A stretch of DNA of 64,000 nucleotides from Pseudarthrobacter cellobiosi. Lineage in GTDB: Bacteria > Actinomycetota > Actinomycetes > Actinomycetales > Micrococcaceae. Both the position numbers and the translations under genes were made by a program. Below, piece after piece: positions 8,608 to 17,583 of this stretch; positions within the stretch are counted from its first letter, which is position 1, and every line of letters begins with the position of its first letter. The stretch lies in contig NZ_JAMXBJ010000048.1 of NCBI RefSeq assembly GCF_023913755.1, positions 1-64,000 of the forward strand, in the 5' to 3' direction. Below the pieces are notes generated by a model. It searched no databases, had not been told where the DNA came from, and worked only from the letters and a program-made list of their open reading frames with translations.

Positions 8608-9631
8608 CACTTGAGGTTCCTCCGAGGTTGCGCGGGTCGATGATGGCCAGGATCAAGTCCACCAGGATGATGATGAGGGTCGCGAGAAGACCGAGGACCA
8701 GGATGATGCCCCGGATCACCGGGTAGTCGCGCTGCAGGATGGCGTTCACGATCCCCTGCCCCAGTCCGGGCCAGGCGAACACGGTTTCAATGACCACGGC
8801 GCCGCCCAGTTGGGCGGCCAGGATCAGCCCCGAGAGTGTCAACGTGGTGGTGACCAGGTTCGGCAGGACATAGCGTGCGTTGGTCCGTAGCGCACCCAGC
8901 CGCCAGCCGCGGGCCGTGCGGATGTAGTCCTTGTCCAGGACCACCGCCGTTTCCCGCCGCACGATCCGCGAAATCACGCAGACCGGGCCCAGCATCAGCG
9001 CCGCCGTGGGCAGCACCAGCGAGTCCAGGGTCGCCGCGCCCGCGGCCGGAAGCCAGCGCAGCGTCACGGCAAAAACCACCACGAGCAACGTCGCGACGAC
9101 ATACTGCGGGACCGAGTAGATCAGGCTGGTCAAAAAGTTGAACGCGTTATCCAGCCACTTGTTCCGCCCGCCCCGGGTCAGGATCGCCACGCTCATCCCC
9201 AACGGCACCGACAAAAGCAGCACCAGGACGATGGCCAGCAGGGCGATCTCCGCGGTGAACGGGAACCGCGTGAAGATCAGGGTGGCAACGCTCTCACCGG
9301 ACACGAACGAGGAACCCATATCCAGGCGCAGGACACCCGAAACATAGTTGAAGAACTGACTGAAGACCGGCAGGTCCAGGCCCAGCTCGGCCCTGACGTT
9401 GGCGACCTGTTCAGCGCTGGCGCCGTCACCGGCGGCAATCACGGCAGGATCCCCCGGGATCAGCGGCACGATCAGGAATGTCACGATCACAAGCACCACA
9501 AACGAGAGCACCAGCCCACCAAGCCGGCGCACCAGGAACCCGGCCCACGGGTGGAGGAGAAAGCGGCCCCCCGCACCCCCGGCACCAACGCCGGGAGTGC
9601 GGGAAGCTTCAACAGCGATTGAAGAAGTCAT
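8600..9631 (-). CDS. Oligopeptide ABC transporter permease (DppB type)
   Basis: 343 residues with a cytoplasmic N-terminus, a first membrane helix (LVLSFVVLVIVTFLIV), a periplasmic loop with IPGDPAVIAAGD as in DppB/GsiC, and five further helices. The EAA-type coupling loop lies near RTARGWRLGALRTNARYVLPN. Preceded by the binding-protein gene with a 12-nt gap, and overlapping the fused DppC-DppD gene by 8 nt. Confidence 0.92.
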   Translation of the reverse strand: MTSSIAVEASRTPGVGAGGAGGRFLLHPWAGFLVRRLGGLVLSFVVLVIVTFLIVPLIPGDPAVIAAGDGASAEQVANVRAELGLDLPVFSQFFNYVSGVLRLDMGSSFVSGESVATLIFTRFPFTAEIALLAIVLVLLLSVPLGMSVAILTRGGRNKWLDNAFNFLTSLIYSVPQYVVATLLVVVFAVTLRWLPAAGAATLDSLVLPTAALMLGPVCVISRIVRRETAVVLDKDYIRTARGWRLGALRTNARYVLPNLVTTTLTLSGLILAAQLGGAVVIETVFAWPGLGQGIVNAILQRDYPVIRGIILVLGLLATLIIILVDLILAIIDPRNLGGTSSDV

Positions 9632-9643
9632 AACCTTTTTTCT

Positions 9644-11260
9644 TTACTTCGTGATCCGCATGGTGCTCTCGTCCGGCTGGCCATTCATCGTGTGCATGGC
9701 GAAGCCGGACCTGGTGGTGATCTGTGAGGGAAGGCTGGCCATCGGAATCACGTGGGCTTCGCCGATCATGATCTTCTGGGCTTCCTGGTAGGTGCCGCAG
9801 CGTTCGGTGGGGTCGGTCTGGGTCGTGGCCTTTGCTACCAGATCAAGGACGGGCTGATTCTCCAGGCCGCCCCAGTTGAGGCCGCCCTTTTCCACGGGCG
9901 TGCCGATGACCGGGGACAACGCGCCGAACATGGTGCCGCCGGCGTTGATACCGCCCATGACGGTGATGTCCCATGTGTCGAGCTTCTGGGTCAGGTCCGT
10001 GCTCCACGTGGCGAGGTCCACGTTGCGCAGTTCGATGTCGGCGCCGGCGGCCCGGAGGGCTTCGGCGACATAGGTGTTGGCGGCGCCGTTGGGGCCGAAG
10101 ACTTGAGCGCCGACCATACGGATCTTGATGCCGGTGAGAGCCTTTTGGGCAGCTGCCGGGTCCGGTGTGATGAGTAGTGAGGTGTCCTTATTGGAGCAGG
10201 GTACGCCCGGGTGGGCGAAGGAGGAATAGATTTCGCCCAGACCGCCGGACGCGGCCTGGTTGAATGCGGTCACGTTCAAGGCCTGGGCCACCGCCTTGCG
10301 AAGGGCAGGGTCAGCGAAGGGGTGGCCGGGACGCTCGTTGAACATCATGTACAGGCTGCCCTGCGGGACGGTCTTGGTGCTGAAGTCTTTGTTGCCATCA
10401 AACCGGGTACTGTCCTTGCCCCGGATGTTGGCGATGTCCTTCGTACCGGTCAGGAGCTCATTTGAGACGGCGCTGGCGTTGGCGTTAACACTGGCCTCGA
10501 TCGTCTTGGCGGGAGTGCCTTCGATCTTGGTTTCGTAGGCCGGCCATGTCTTGTAGTCATCCCGGAGCGTGAAGGTGTATCCGACGCCGTGCTGCTTCTT
10601 GGTCAGTGTGTACGGGCCGGAAAACGCGCCGGCAACGTCGCCGGCAGTCAAGGCCTTGGGGTCTTTGAGGCCAGCAGGGCAGACGATACCGGTGGCGTGC
10701 AGGCTCATACCCTGCAGCAGATCGGTCCACGGCTGGGCGAGCTTGACCGTGACGGTATTGGCGGCGTCGTCGGAGGTGACGGTAGCAGGGCCCTCACCCA
10801 AAACGAGGGGACGGAAGCTCGACTTGCTGCCCGGGGAGGCGAACAGCTTGAGCGATTCCGCCACCACGCCGGCCGTGATGGGGGTCCCGTCCGAGCATGC
10901 GGCGCCGCTGCGGATGGTGAACGTGCCCTCCGTGGGGGTCACATCCCACTTCGTGGCCAGATCGGAGACGATCTGGTTGTTCTCATCGCGGCGTACCAGC
11001 GTGGAGAACAGGAGGCGGTTTGCCATGTAGTCATCGGCGTTGCGGACCTCGACGGGCGCGAACGAGGTGGGGTCCGCGTTCAGGACGGTGCGGATGGTGT
11101 CCGTGGAGACCTTCCCGGCCGCGGTGGCTCCCCCGCTGGCTCCGCCAGTGGTGCAGCCTGTAGTGACGACGGCGATGACCGCAGCCGCGGCAGCCAAGGG
11201 GACGAGACCGCGGCCTCGGCGGGCGAAGTTGCCTGCCGTTGACTGGTGATTCTGTTTCAC
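9644..11260 (-). CDS. Extracytoplasmic solute-binding lipoprotein (SBP family 5)
   Basis: 538 residues. Signal peptide with basic start, hydrophobic core LVPLAAAAAVIAVV and lipobox VTTGC, so the mature protein is lipid-anchored outside the membrane. Family 5 features: the N-terminal DPTSFAPVEVRNADDYMANRLLF and a TERCGTYQEAQKIM segment near the end. It captures peptide-like ligands for the permease genes downstream and is first gene of the operon. The ligand is unknown; context (amidohydrolases, aminotransferase) suggests an amide, a small peptide or an N-acyl amino acid. Confidence 0.92.
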   Translation of the reverse strand: MKQNHQSTAGNFARRGRGLVPLAAAAAVIAVVTTGCTTGGASGGATAAGKVSTDTIRTVLNADPTSFAPVEVRNADDYMANRLLFSTLVRRDENNQIVSDLATKWDVTPTEGTFTIRSGAACSDGTPITAGVVAESLKLFASPGSKSSFRPLVLGEGPATVTSDDAANTVTVKLAQPWTDLLQGMSLHATGIVCPAGLKDPKALTAGDVAGAFSGPYTLTKKQHGVGYTFTLRDDYKTWPAYETKIEGTPAKTIEASVNANASAVSNELLTGTKDIANIRGKDSTRFDGNKDFSTKTVPQGSLYMMFNERPGHPFADPALRKAVAQALNVTAFNQAASGGLGEIYSSFAHPGVPCSNKDTSLLITPDPAAAQKALTGIKIRMVGAQVFGPNGAANTYVAEALRAAGADIELRNVDLATWSTDLTQKLDTWDITVMGGINAGGTMFGALSPVIGTPVEKGGLNWGGLENQPVLDLVAKATTQTDPTERCGTYQEAQKIMIGEAHVIPMASLPSQITTRSGFAMHTMNGQPDESTMRITK

Positions 11261-11329
11261 GAATGGTCCTTCGATTGGTCCGGTACGAATGCAGGGCGGC
11301 GAGGGAATAACGCGAACACCTGCTGATCG

Positions 11330-11395
11330 AGTATGTGATCCATATCCCAGAACGTCTAAGACTCATTTTGTTGATTCTCCATGCCTCTTTGGCAT
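11330..11395 (-). promoter_or_regulatory. LysR-regulon promoter of the dpp-type operon
   Basis: Box ATGCC-AAAGA-GGCAT on the minus strand (11395-11381). TAGACG begins 37 nt from the box start at 11358; 17 nt later CATACT at 11335-11330. The symmetric box also faces the divergent amidohydrolase at 11556, but no matching -35/-10 is found on that side at the same distance. Confidence 0.75.
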
Positions 11396-11555
11396 GCAAA
11401 AAGCGCGCTTTGGCTTTGAATACTCGGATTTACTGGCCACCACCCGGGCCTGGACACTCCGCAGTGGCGCAGTCCCGCGCCTACGGCGGACTCTGTGACC
11501 CGTTTGTTGCTGGACCGGGGCGGCATTTCCAACGCGCCGCCCGTACCCTGATTCG

Positions 11556-13139
11556 GTGACCCCCACCCTCTTCACCAACGCCGATATCCATACCCTCAAT
11601 CCGCAGCAGCCCCGGGCCGGTGCACTTCTGGTGGACCAAGGCATCATTGTGGCCGCAGGGTCAGCCCCGGAGCTTCACGCCCATGCACCCTCCGGTACCG
11701 CCGTCGTCAACCTGGAAAACTCAGTGGTCATACCCGGGGTGACGGATGCCCACATCCACACGGCGAGCCTGGCCCGTTCCAGGCAGGAAGTGGACCTCCG
11801 ACAGGCCGGAAGCCTGGAGGAAGCGCTGGCGGGCGTCCGCGCCGTACTGCCGCGCTACCAGGAAGGTGAGTGGATTTTCGGCGGGTGGTGGGACTTCAAC
11901 AAATGGAAGCGTCCCGTGCAGCCGGACCGCACAGCCCTGGACGCTGCCTGCCCGCGCAATCCCGTGGCGCTGACCAGCGCCGACGGCCACACGGTATGGG
12001 CCAACAGCCAGGCGCTCCAGACGCTCGGAATCACCCGCACGACGCCGGCTCCCGCCGGCGGCGAGATCGTCCGGGACGCGCACGGAGAGGCCACGGGGAT
12101 CCTGCGGGAAAGTGCGGTGTATCCGGTCCGGAAACTCGCGGCTTCGGGGGTCTCGGGAAATCTGACGGAACAACTGCGGGAAACCCAGCGATACCTGCTG
12201 TCTCTGGGCGTGACGGGAGTGCACGACATCGATGGAGCTGACGCTCTGTCGGCCTACACGCAGCTCCGCGACGAAGGCACGCTCGCCCTGCGCGTACACA
12301 AACTGCTGGCCCAGGACGACCTGGAGGACTGCATCGACGCTGGGCTCCGGACCGGGCAGGGCGACAGCTGGATCCGCCACGGTGCGGTGAAGATTTTCGC
12401 TGATGGGGCAGCCGGCTCCCACACCTGCCACATGAGCGAGCCGTTTCCGGGCGGTACCAGCCACGGCATGGAGGTAACGGCGTACCCTGAGCTGCTGGAG
12501 CTGGCAACCCGGGCTGCCACGGCAGGTATCGCCGTCGCCGTCCACGCCATCGGAGACCGCGCCAATCACTTGGTGCTCAATGCCCTGACCGAGATCCGGG
12601 GCATTACCGCACGGCACAGCCTGAGGCATCGGATTGAACACGCCCAGTTCATGCAGCCTGCGGATGTTCCGCGGATGGCGGCCCTTGGTGTCGTGGCGTC
12701 CATGCAGCCACAGCACTGCCCCAGCGACCTCCCCATTCTGGGAATGGTTGAGGGCCGCGGCCTGGCGTCCTACGCCTGGCGAAGCCTGCTGGATGCCGGG
12801 GCAACCGTCGCCTTCGGCTCGGACTCCCCCGTTGAACTCCCCAACCCGTTCCATGGGCTCCACGCCGCCTTGACCAGGACAAACGGCGAGGGAAAGCCCG
12901 ACGGCGGCTGGGAACCCCGGGAACGAATCACCCTGGCCGAGGCCCTCCATAGCTATTGTGTCGCCCCTGCCTACGCCTCCGGGGAGGAGAACTCGAAGGG
13001 CGCGCTGGCTCCCGGGATGCTGGCCGACTTTGCCGTGCTGGACACCGACATCTTCGCCGCGACCCCCGCTGAAATCAGGGAAACGAAGGCCCGCATGACG
13101 GTCACCGGCGGGGTCATCCGCTATAGGCAAGAGCGGTAA
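11556..13139 (+). CDS. YtcJ-like amidohydrolase (amidohydrolase-3 family), first copy
   Basis: 527 residues. Metal-dependent TIM-barrel hydrolase: HIH in PGVTDAHIHTASL, a lysine in IRHGAVKIFADGAAGS, His in VAVHAIGDRAN and HRIEHAQ, and Asp in VAFGSDSPVELPNP. Family members hydrolyse C-N bonds of amides and formamides outside nucleotide metabolism. The start is GTG with no ribosome binding site; TACCCT sits 7 nt ahead, so the mRNA may be leaderless. Divergent from the ABC operon and sharing its regulator box. A second, clearly different copy lies at 15722. Confidence 0.85.
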   Translation: MTPTLFTNADIHTLNPQQPRAGALLVDQGIIVAAGSAPELHAHAPSGTAVVNLENSVVIPGVTDAHIHTASLARSRQEVDLRQAGSLEEALAGVRAVLPRYQEGEWIFGGWWDFNKWKRPVQPDRTALDAACPRNPVALTSADGHTVWANSQALQTLGITRTTPAPAGGEIVRDAHGEATGILRESAVYPVRKLAASGVSGNLTEQLRETQRYLLSLGVTGVHDIDGADALSAYTQLRDEGTLALRVHKLLAQDDLEDCIDAGLRTGQGDSWIRHGAVKIFADGAAGSHTCHMSEPFPGGTSHGMEVTAYPELLELATRAATAGIAVAVHAIGDRANHLVLNALTEIRGITARHSLRHRIEHAQFMQPADVPRMAALGVVASMQPQHCPSDLPILGMVEGRGLASYAWRSLLDAGATVAFGSDSPVELPNPFHGLHAALTRTNGEGKPDGGWEPRERITLAEALHSYCVAPAYASGEENSKGALAPGMLADFAVLDTDIFAATPAEIRETKARMTVTGGVIRYRQER

Positions 13140-13192
13140 AGAAGCACCGTCGCACCCCGCTGGTAAGCAGCCCATGGTCAGCCGCTGGACGA

Positions 13193-13225
13193 AAGCACCC
13201 CCGCAGCAGGGCTGCGGGGGTGCTT
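13193..13225. terminator. Bidirectional terminator
   Basis: Perfect 15-bp GC-rich arms (13193-13207 and 13211-13225) around agg. It lies between the stops of the convergent amidohydrolase and the MHS pseudogene and can serve both. Confidence 0.85.
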
Positions 13226-13253
13226 CGGAAAGGGTATAAATCTGCCGTGAGGG

Positions 13254-14567
13254 CTACGTGCGGCTGGCGGGCACTTTGGACGTCGCGATGGCACCGCCGA
13301 GCGAGATCAGGCCGATGACTACCAGGAGCGTGGCCGGTCCCCAGGAAGCGTTCCCGGAGAGTGACAGGAAGACTGTTGCCAGTGCAGGCATGAACCCGGC
13401 AATGACGGCGGACAGATTGGCCGAGAGCCCCATGCTCGTGTACTTGACCTCTGCCGGAAAGAGCCGATCGATGAGGGCGCCGATGATGGCGTAGGTGATG
13501 GCGCAGGGGCCGAAGGCCAGCACCATGGCAAGGATGATCAGTCCGGGCTCTTTGGTATCCACGAGCCAGAAGATGGGGAATGCTAGGGCCAGGAAAATGG
13601 AGTACCCGATGATTCCGACCCGCGCGGGCCCGAATCTATCGGCGAGGCGTCCGGCGGCGACGGTGACAACCATCTGGGCGACGGCTCCGATGGTCATGGC
13701 TGTGAGGATGACCGAGGATGGCAGGCCGAGCACGCGGGTCACGTAGCTGATCATGAACGTGGTCAGGATGAAGAAACCGGCATTGCCCACCAGGTAGGTG
13801 CAGACGCCTATGGCCAGCCGTCCTTTGAACTTGCGGAACAATTCGATAAATGGGGCCTTCTTGGTTCCCTCGCTTGCCTTGAGTTTTTGGAACTCCGGAG
13901 TTTCCTCCACGTTCCAGCGGAGCCAGAGTGCCACAGCTACCAGGAGGATTGATGCAATGAATGGCAGCCGCCATCCCCACGCCATGAAGTCTTCCTTAGG
14001 CAAGAGGGCAACCAGGGTGATTGCGCCCGTGGAGAGCAGCGTGCCGACCGGTGAGCCGAGCTGCACGAGTGCGGCGTACAAGCCGCGGCGTTTGGCGGGG
14101 GCGTACTCAATGGCCATCAGAGTAGCGCCGCCCCATTCGCCGCCCGTGGCAACGCCTTGGACCGCCCGGAGCAGTGTCAGCAAGATAGGAGCGACGACGC
14201 CGGCCGTTGCGTACGTGGGCAGCATTCCCATGAGCGTGGACGCCGCGCCCATCAGCATCACGGCGGCGACGAGTGCGCCTCGCCGGCGTACTTGTCACCG
14301 ACGTGGCCGAAGATGATCGCGCCGATTGGCCGGGCAATAAAAGCTGCACTGAAGCTCAGGAATGCAGCAACCGTGGAGGCCACAGGATCGCTGCTGGGAA
14401 AGAACAACGGGGCGAAGACTATGGCGGCCGTGGTGCCGAACAAGAAGAAGTCATACCACTCCAGGGCCGTACCAATGAATGCGGCGGCAACGACCTTTCC
14501 GGGGGCTTGACGGGCTAGGTCCGGTGGCCGGGGCGCGGGCCGTGGAGGATGAAGAGGGAGCAGTCAT
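13254..14567 (-). pseudogene. MHS-family MFS transporter, two frameshifts
   Basis: The translation is a typical metabolite:H+ symporter: EWYDFFLFGTTAAIVF in helix 1, ARPIGAIIFGHVGDKY after helix 2, VQGVATGGEWGGATLMAIEYAP in helix 4. The ATG at 14567 starts a frame (MTAPSSSS) that is out of register with the first helix; one extra base lies between them. Near 14287 one G appears lost: TACGCCGGCG where GDKYGRRGALVAAV would need TACGGCCGGCG. The 335 C-terminal codons are open. Either the gene is dead or the assembly has two small errors. It stands divergent to the LysR gene and has a LysR-type box. Confidence 0.75.
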
Positions 14568-14614
14568 GGGTGGATCTCTCAGTGGGATGGTTCGACTTCG
14601 ATGATGTGACCATC

Positions 14615-14681
14615 ACCATACGGCGCACAACTACATACCCGCCAATAGCGGTTCTTGTGTTCAAGTATGCCGAGAAGGCAT
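14615..14681 (-). promoter_or_regulatory. LysR box between regulator and divergent MHS gene
   Basis: ATGCC-GAGAA-GGCAT at 14667-14681. On the minus strand TGGCGG starts 37 nt from the box start and TATGGT follows, giving a weak match to the shared architecture for the MHS gene. On the plus side the box ends 9 nt before the LysR start codon, a position that would block regulator expression. Confidence 0.65.
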
Positions 14682-14690
14682 GATTCAGGT

Positions 14691-15596
14691 ATGAACCTTC
14701 GTCGCTTGCAATACTTCCTGGCTGTCGTTGATGCCGGCACCGTCACGGCTGCGGCCGAGCAAATCCACATTGCCCAGCCCGCCTTAAGCCGGCAGATTAA
14801 GACCCTGGAGCATGAATTGAAGCTGCGCTTATTCGAGGCGCAGGGCAACAAACTGGCACTGACGCCGGCAGGACGCGCCTTTGTCCCGGCCGCCCGTCGC
14901 CTCATGCTGGAAACCCAAAGCCTGGAGGATGCAGCGGACGCCCTACGGGCAGGGCGGGTTGCCACTCTCGTCGCTGCGGCCACCGCCGCTTCCGTGCGCG
15001 GGTTCCTGGCGCCCTTTATCGCCACCACGGGTCCGCAAGATCCGCTGATCATCACGCGGGAAACAAGCCACTTCGCCATCAGCGAGGCGCTCCTTCACGG
15101 CAGTGACTTCGCCGTATCTCCGGCAGCGCCGGAACCGGGACTCACCACGATGCCGCTGGGCAGCATCCCACTGACCGCATACGTCGCAGCCGACCACGAA
15201 TGGGCACGCGCCGGGGTATCGGAGCTTCCATTGGCTGCCCTCTGTGACCACCATGCCATCCTGCCCTCGCACCAGAGCGTGAGCCGTTACATCCTCGATG
15301 ACGCCCTTAACCAGAGCCATGTGGGGTTCCGTCGGGTTTCGGAGTGCGATGACGGGCGGACCATCATGGCCCTGGCGGCAGCGGGGCACGGAATAGGCGT
15401 CACGACTGACCTGCCCGCGTACGGCACACATCCCATCCGCATCCTGGCGGCCAGCAACGGACAGCCCGGGCGGGTCCTCCGGCTGCCTCTTCATACGGCC
15501 TGGATACCGGGGCACTTTGCCGAGGAGACCATCCGGGCCGTTGCCGTCCGGCTGCGGGACTTCCTCAACAACCAAGGTGCGCTGGTCGAAGAGTAG
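14691..15596 (+). CDS. LysR-family transcriptional regulator
   Basis: 301 residues. N-terminal winged helix: MNLRRLQYFLAVVDAGTVTAAAEQIHIAQPALSRQI, here split as a family signature at residues 1-35, then the linker helix LRLFEAQ and TPAGRAFVPAARR. The rest is the inducer-binding domain. The ATG at 14691 is preferred to an upstream ATG because the alignment with the family begins there. It is divergent from a transporter gene and central to the catabolic set. The ATGCC-N5-GGCAT box occurs in its own promoter and at least four others, so it probably controls genes from 1.3 to 20.6 kb and itself. Confidence 0.92.
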   Translation: MNLRRLQYFLAVVDAGTVTAAAEQIHIAQPALSRQIKTLEHELKLRLFEAQGNKLALTPAGRAFVPAARRLMLETQSLEDAADALRAGRVATLVAAATAASVRGFLAPFIATTGPQDPLIITRETSHFAISEALLHGSDFAVSPAAPEPGLTTMPLGSIPLTAYVAADHEWARAGVSELPLAALCDHHAILPSHQSVSRYILDDALNQSHVGFRRVSECDDGRTIMALAAAGHGIGVTTDLPAYGTHPIRILAASNGQPGRVLRLPLHTAWIPGHFAEETIRAVAVRLRDFLNNQGALVEE

Positions 15597-15611
15597 TCCC
15601 ACTCTTGCTCT

Positions 15612-15677
15612 ATGCTGAACAGGCATTGATAATAGACCTTTTTAACATTAGACAGCATGAAGCAGGGTTCTGATACT
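15612..15677 (+). promoter_or_regulatory. LysR-regulon promoter of second amidohydrolase
   Basis: Box ATGCT-GAACA-GGCAT at 15612-15626, one mismatch. TAGACA at 15649-15654, 17 nt, GATACT at 15672-15677. The -35 to -10 part is strikingly like that at 17468-17496: TAGACAGCATGAA is shared exactly. Confidence 0.8.
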
Positions 15678-15721
15678 GGAGGCTACGCCACTGACGTCAT
15701 CCATAGAATCTGGAGAAGTGC

Positions 15722-17386
15722 ATGCTCTTCGACGCCCTCTACACAAACGGCTTGTTCCGCACCCAGGACGCCGGGCGTCCGCGGGCCCACAGTGTGGGAG
15801 TCAACGGCGGACGCATCGTCAGCCTCGATGATGAACTCCCGGCTGCCATGTTCCGGGAAGTTCACGATTTGGCAGGTGCCACCATCGTCCCAGGGTTCAA
15901 CGACGCGCATTGCCATTTGAGTTACGTCGGCCAGGCCTTGATCCAGGCGGATCTCCGTCCGGCAGTCTGCGCCACCATGGGCGAACTTCTGGCCACGGTC
16001 GAGCGTGCGTGCGCAACAGCACCGGCGGGGACCTGGGTCCAAGGCGCCGGCTACGACCAGAACCACCTCGGCAACCGGCACCCCACGGCGGAGCAGCTGG
16101 ACGCCGTCAGCCACGGACACCCCGTGTGGCTGATGCATAATTCACGGCACATGGGCGTGGCCAACACGGCCGCCTTTGAACGGGCCGGCTACCCCGGCCG
16201 TCTTAACGTCAAGGCCCCCGAGGGAGGGTCGGCGCCGGCGGATGCTCATGGCAGGGCCTCCGGGCTGCTGCAGGAGACGGCGAGGGCGCTGGTCATGGAT
16301 GCTATTCCCGTGCCCTCTGTGCAGGACGTCGCCGCCATGGTTGGTGCGGGCAGCGCCGCATTGCTAAAGCTCGGTGTCACCAGCATTACCGAGCCCGGCC
16401 TGGGCGCCCCGCAGCACATCGGCCACACACTGTCCGACATTGCCGGCTACCAGGCCGCGCGCGAGGCTGGCCTGCTGGGCGTGCGCGCCACCGTCATGCC
16501 ATACCTGACCACCCTCCATGGCCTCGGCGACAATTTCGGCGAGGGCGAAGGCGCGGTTCCCGGTTTGGGCCTTGACCTGGGGATGCGGACGGGGTTCGGT
16601 GACGAATGGCTGCGCCTTGGCCCGACGAAGATCCTGTCCGACGGCTCCCTGATCGGCCGGAGCGCCTTCATGTGCTGCAACTACCATGCCGACGCCATGG
16701 AGGGGAACGCAAACCGTGGGCTCCTCCAGTTCCCGGCCGAGGAACTGCGGCGGCAGATCGTTGGAGCGCACCGGGCTGGCTGGCAGGTGGCCGCACACGC
16801 GATAGGTGACGCCGCTCTGGACGTGGTGATGGACATCTTCGAGGAAGCCCAGCGGCTCCACCCGCGCTCCGACACCAGGCACCGGATCGAGCATGTCAAC
16901 GTTGCGAGCGATGAGCAGATCCGGCGGCTGGCTTCATTGGGCCTCATTCCCGTCCCCCAAGGCCGTTTCATCAACGAACTCGGCGACGGCGCCGCCCGGG
17001 CGCTCGGGCCCGAACGGACACGGCTCTCCTACCGGGTCAAGGCCCTGCTCGACGCGGGGATTGAGATCCCGGCCAGCACCGATGCCCCCGTCGTCTCCGC
17101 AGACCCCCTACTGAACATCCACGACCTGGTGAACCGGCGGACGTCCTCCGGAGCGGAATTCGTTCCCGAAGAACGCATCAGTGTCGCCCAGGCCGTCCGG
17201 GCCTACACGGTAGGCAGCGCGTATGCCGCCCGCGAGGACCACTACAAAGGCACACTAACGCATGGCATGCTGGCAGACTTCGTGTCACTGTCCGCGGACC
17301 TTTACGACGTTCCCGCAGAAGCCATCGGAGATATCAGGGTGACCGCAACGGTGGTCGGTGGCGAGCTGGCGCACGGCAGCTTGTAA
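15722..17386 (+). CDS. YtcJ-like amidohydrolase (amidohydrolase-3 family), second copy
   Basis: 554 residues, ATG with GGAGAAG ahead. Metal-binding HCH in PGFNDAHCHLSYVG, lysine in RLGPTKILSDGSLIG, His in VAAHAIGDAALDV and HRIEHVN, Asp in PASTDAPVVSADP. The C-terminal strand domain (KGTLTHGMLADFVSLSADLYD) is complete. The family acts on exocyclic amide or formamide bonds. It has its own LysR-type promoter and precedes the TPP enzyme. It differs enough from the copy at 11556 that a different substrate is likely. Confidence 0.88.
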   Translation: MLFDALYTNGLFRTQDAGRPRAHSVGVNGGRIVSLDDELPAAMFREVHDLAGATIVPGFNDAHCHLSYVGQALIQADLRPAVCATMGELLATVERACATAPAGTWVQGAGYDQNHLGNRHPTAEQLDAVSHGHPVWLMHNSRHMGVANTAAFERAGYPGRLNVKAPEGGSAPADAHGRASGLLQETARALVMDAIPVPSVQDVAAMVGAGSAALLKLGVTSITEPGLGAPQHIGHTLSDIAGYQAAREAGLLGVRATVMPYLTTLHGLGDNFGEGEGAVPGLGLDLGMRTGFGDEWLRLGPTKILSDGSLIGRSAFMCCNYHADAMEGNANRGLLQFPAEELRRQIVGAHRAGWQVAAHAIGDAALDVVMDIFEEAQRLHPRSDTRHRIEHVNVASDEQIRRLASLGLIPVPQGRFINELGDGAARALGPERTRLSYRVKALLDAGIEIPASTDAPVVSADPLLNIHDLVNRRTSSGAEFVPEERISVAQAVRAYTVGSAYAAREDHYKGTLTHGMLADFVSLSADLYDVPAEAIGDIRVTATVVGGELAHGSL

Positions 17387-17430
17387 GGCGCCGGCACCTA
17401 GCCGACCCCCGGCAGCCTCTGAGCGATGAC

Positions 17431-17496
17431 ATGCCCAATTGATATGAACTTCTGACCTTATATGTATTAGACAGCATGAACGTGCCTGCCGATACT
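17431..17496 (+). promoter_or_regulatory. LysR-regulon promoter of TPP enzyme and aldehyde dehydrogenase
   Basis: TAGACA at 17468-17473, 17 nt, GATACT at 17491-17496; the -35 region is a near copy of 15649. At the expected place 37 nt before the -35 lies ATGCC-CAATT-GATAT, an intact left half and a degenerate right half. Weak regulator site, strong promoter match. Confidence 0.65.
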
Positions 17497-17583
17497 TGAG
17501 GAATCCGTCATTCGAACGATCCTTGCCGGCCGAGCCCGCCCTTAGTTTCCCTTGGCGGCGACCCAATATTTAGGAGCACCACC

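Noticed and set aside
11381..11555. A LysR-type promoter with the 37-nt spacing for the amidohydrolase at 11556
   Set aside because: No -35/-10 pair is found at the fixed distance on the plus strand. The gene may be leaderless from a TACCCT -10 close to its start, so the box may act differently on it.
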